The notes beneath the pieces were generated by a model. That model searched no databases and was not told where the DNA came from. It saw only the letters and a list, made by a program, of their open reading frames with translations. Below, piece by piece: positions 62,366 to 64,000 of a stretch of DNA of 64,000 bases. Source of the DNA: Eudoraea adriatica DSM 19308 (GTDB lineage: Bacteria > Bacteroidota > Bacteroidia > Flavobacteriales > Flavobacteriaceae); NCBI RefSeq assembly GCF_000382125.1, contig NZ_KB907555.1, forward strand, positions 37,763-101,762, in the 5' to 3' direction. Both the position numbers and the translations under genes were made by a program. Each line of letters starts with the position of its first letter. Positions within the stretch are counted from its first letter, which is position 1.

Positions 62366-62572
62366 ATTCTACTCCAATTTAATGTCGTCCCGCTGTGCCT
62401 ATTTTAAAATGAAGAAAATTCCATTTGGCACCTAAGGCCGCCTAATCCGCGTGGTTATCAATATCTATTAAATGGATTATTTCGATCAGCTGATTTACAA
62501 AATAAATAGTAGATATCCCTCTGTGATTTTTCAATGGTCTTAGTCGCTTGGTTTACCCTGTTTATTGGGACT
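62364..62572 (-). pseudogene. Fragment of a third nucleotide-sugar dehydrogenase copy
   Basis: On the minus strand, two overlapping frames read TIEKSQRDI and, after a shift, YFVNQLIEIIHLIDIDNHAD-stop-AALGAKWNFLHFKIG, then GRH-stop-IGVE. These match residues ~203-270 of the WbpO-like enzyme ([20 protein letters not shown] ... [22 protein letters not shown]). The catalytic Cys position is a stop. It is more diverged than the 57.9-59.2 kb pseudogene and abuts the UDP-glucuronate epimerase stop. Confidence 0.85.
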
Positions 62573-62575
62573 ATA

Positions 62576-63607
62576 TTACTTAAATTTATAATACTTTTTA
62601 TACCAGTCGATAAAAGAATCCACTCCTTTTTTTATTGGAGTACCAGGGCTGTATTTATAATCTTTAATCAACTCATCCACATTTGCCCAGGTTTTCACTA
62701 CATCCCCGGATTGCATGGGTTGCATTTCTTTTTTGGCTTTAATGCCCAAGCTCTTTTCTATAGCTTTAATAAAGTCCATGAGCTTTACCGATTTGTTATT
62801 TCCAATATTATAAATTTTATAGGTATCTTTTTTTATAGAACGTATTTTTAAAGGAGTTTCTATCACCTTTACAACTCCTTCTACAATATCATCAATATAG
62901 GTAAAATCCCGCTCCATATTGCCGTTGTTGAATACCATAATGGGATTTCCTTTTATGATGGCTTCAGTAAAAAGGAACATCGCCATATCCGGTCTACCCC
63001 AAGGGCCATAAACTGTAAAAAAACGCAGGCCTGTGGTTGAAAATCCATATAAATGGCTGTAGGTATGAGCCATTAACTCATTACTTTTTTTGGTAGCGGC
63101 ATATAAACTGATTGGTTGATCCACATTGTCAGAGACTTCAAAGGGTATTTTTTTATTCAATCCATATACACTTGAGCTACTGGCATATACTAAATGTTTA
63201 ATCTTATTGTGTCTACAACATTCTAAAATATTTAAAAAGCCCACAATGTTGCTATCTACATAGGCCTCTGGATTTTCCAAACTATAACGTACTCCGGCTT
63301 GGGCAGCCAAATGACAGACCACGTCAAATTTTTCATTAATGAAAAGATCCTTTAAGGCATTGCTATGTAAAAGATCCATCCGAATGAATTTGAAAGGATT
63401 GGGAAATATTTTGCTCACCGTAATGAAGTTGAATTTTTTCGCTTGCTTTCTCTCAATACCCAGGTCATTGAGTCTTCCATATTTTAGGTTTATATCATAA
63501 TAATCATTGATATTGTCCAATCCAACAACTTCATGGCCATTTTGAATTAATTTTTTCGAAGTATGATACCCAATAAAGCCAGCTGCTCCGGTAACTAGTA
63601 TTTTCAT
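62576..63607 (-). CDS. UDP-glucuronate 4-epimerase
   Basis: 343 residues, extended SDR. VTGAAGFIGYHTSKKL binds NAD; LDNINDYYDINLKYGRL and HLAAQAGVRYSLENP are hallmarks of the UDP-glucuronate 4-epimerase (CapI/LspL) group; catalytic SLYAATK has the YxxxK pair. It interconverts UDP-GlcA, made by Ugd in this window, and UDP-GalA. Confidence 0.92.
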   Translation of the reverse strand: MKILVTGAAGFIGYHTSKKLIQNGHEVVGLDNINDYYDINLKYGRLNDLGIERKQAKKFNFITVSKIFPNPFKFIRMDLLHSNALKDLFINEKFDVVCHLAAQAGVRYSLENPEAYVDSNIVGFLNILECCRHNKIKHLVYASSSSVYGLNKKIPFEVSDNVDQPISLYAATKKSNELMAHTYSHLYGFSTTGLRFFTVYGPWGRPDMAMFLFTEAIIKGNPIMVFNNGNMERDFTYIDDIVEGVVKVIETPLKIRSIKKDTYKIYNIGNNKSVKLMDFIKAIEKSLGIKAKKEMQPMQSGDVVKTWANVDELIKDYKYSPGTPIKKGVDSFIDWYKKYYKFK

Positions 63608-63907
63608 TTCCTCCCTTTTAGCGTTTGGATCACATTTTGTAAATTTAATATTTAAAGATTTCCCAGAACAACAAAAAAATAACTAACATTCGATTGGAAA
63701 TAGTCTTAAACCGATTTTATCAATACCTTTAGCGAAATATTGTATTAAATTTTCCTAATCTCAAAGAATACGAATAACTTTATATCAAAATTAGCAGTAA
63801 AAACGCTTTTTAATTTGACATGGATGAAGGATATATGTAGAATTAGGAAGTTCATTTATAAAAGCATATTTAAAAAGAATTTTTGACCTAATCCTTAAAA
63901 TGGAGGA
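63608..63907. other. 300-bp divergent intergenic region
   Basis: Separates the minus-strand UDP-glucuronate epimerase from the plus-strand dehydratase start. It should hold promoters for both; no convincing TTTG/TAnnTTTG pair was identified. Confidence 0.5.
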
Positions 63908-64000
63908 ATGATAAAAAATTACCTAATAAATAATGCTCATAGATATGCCTCTAGATGGCTTGTTCTAGGAGTTGATATACTATTAATATGCATTTCATTT
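63908..64000 (+). CDS. Start of a FlaA1/CapD-like membrane nucleotide-sugar dehydratase (cut by window end)
   Basis: ATG at 63908 begins 31 codons: MIKNYLINNAHRYASRWLVL followed by a hydrophobic GVDILLICISF. This is the usual N-terminus of the long membrane-bound CapD/PglF-type 4,6-dehydratases of Flavobacteria. Only the first TM helix is visible, so the family call is tentative. Such an enzyme would supply the keto-sugar for the PglE-like aminotransferase at 40642-41859. Confidence 0.55.
   Translation, partial: MIKNYLINNAHRYASRWLVLGVDILLICISF

Noticed and set aside
62534..62851. Plus-strand ORF of 105 codons
   Set aside because: Antisense to the UDP-glucuronate 4-epimerase gene and the dehydrogenase relic.

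Overview
The window looks like a piece of a Bacteroidetes chromosome, most likely a marine Flavobacteriaceae; the genus cannot be fixed from sequence alone. Support comes from low GC, TAnnTTTG-type -7 promoter elements, the Bacteroidetes form of LptD, a bacillithiol synthase (BshA), a GH3/beta-lactamase fusion hydrolase, and few Shine-Dalgarno sequences. No rRNA, tRNA, CRISPR array or intact insertion sequence was seen.

Left part (1-22.8 kb): housekeeping, densely coding. It opens with the 3' end of a TamB-like gene. A glycolytic block follows: class I aldolase FbaB, divergent from a PPi-type phosphofructokinase, then an ATP-type phosphofructokinase, GAPDH and a BadF/GlcNAc-kinase-like protein. 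Next come RidA, LptD, an N-acetylmuramoyl-alanine amidase, an MCE/MlaD protein, an HdrC/HdrB-like Fe-S pair, a conserved Bacteroidetes protein, the GH3/beta-lactamase fusion, BshA, a small exported protein and an OmpA-family protein.

Right part (22.8-64 kb): a large, AT-richer exopolysaccharide/O-antigen locus, mostly on the minus strand, with long non-coding stretches and relics. It holds:
(i) an MBOAT plus SGNH-like pair on the plus strand;
(ii) a minus-strand acyl cassette: two NTF2-like proteins, a DltA-like adenylation enzyme, a DltC-like carrier, a ketosynthase III, a second carrier and a NeuD-like acyltransferase;
(iii) UDP-sugar dehydrogenases and a 4-epimerase;
(iv) a PAPS-forming sulfate-activation cluster (cysQ, DUF2061, cysC, cysD, cysN);
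(v) a PglC-like initiating sugar transferase with an aminotransferase and a GNAT acetyltransferase;
(vi) an L-FucNAc cassette (CapE/CapF/CapG plus a WbuB-like transferase);
(vii) further glycosyltransferases and a Wzy-like polymerase;
(viii) an AsnB-type amidotransferase and a beta-helix lipoprotein;
(ix) a second MBOAT plus SGNH-like pair in inverted orientation, a UDP-glucuronate 4-epimerase, and the start of a FlaA1/CapD-like dehydratase.

Taken together the locus should make a polymer containing FucNAc, uronic and N-acetyl-uronic acids (perhaps amidated), decorated by sulfate and acyl or aminoacyl groups. Two observations stand out. First, DltA-, DltC-, DltB- and DltD-like functions occur together with a ketosynthase III in a Gram-negative polysaccharide locus. 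Second, 57.9-62.6 kb carries the remains of a second copy of the locus: a dehydrogenase pseudogene with a Cys-to-Tyr change at the catalytic position, a wzy'-'ugd deletion scar, and a third dehydrogenase fragment.
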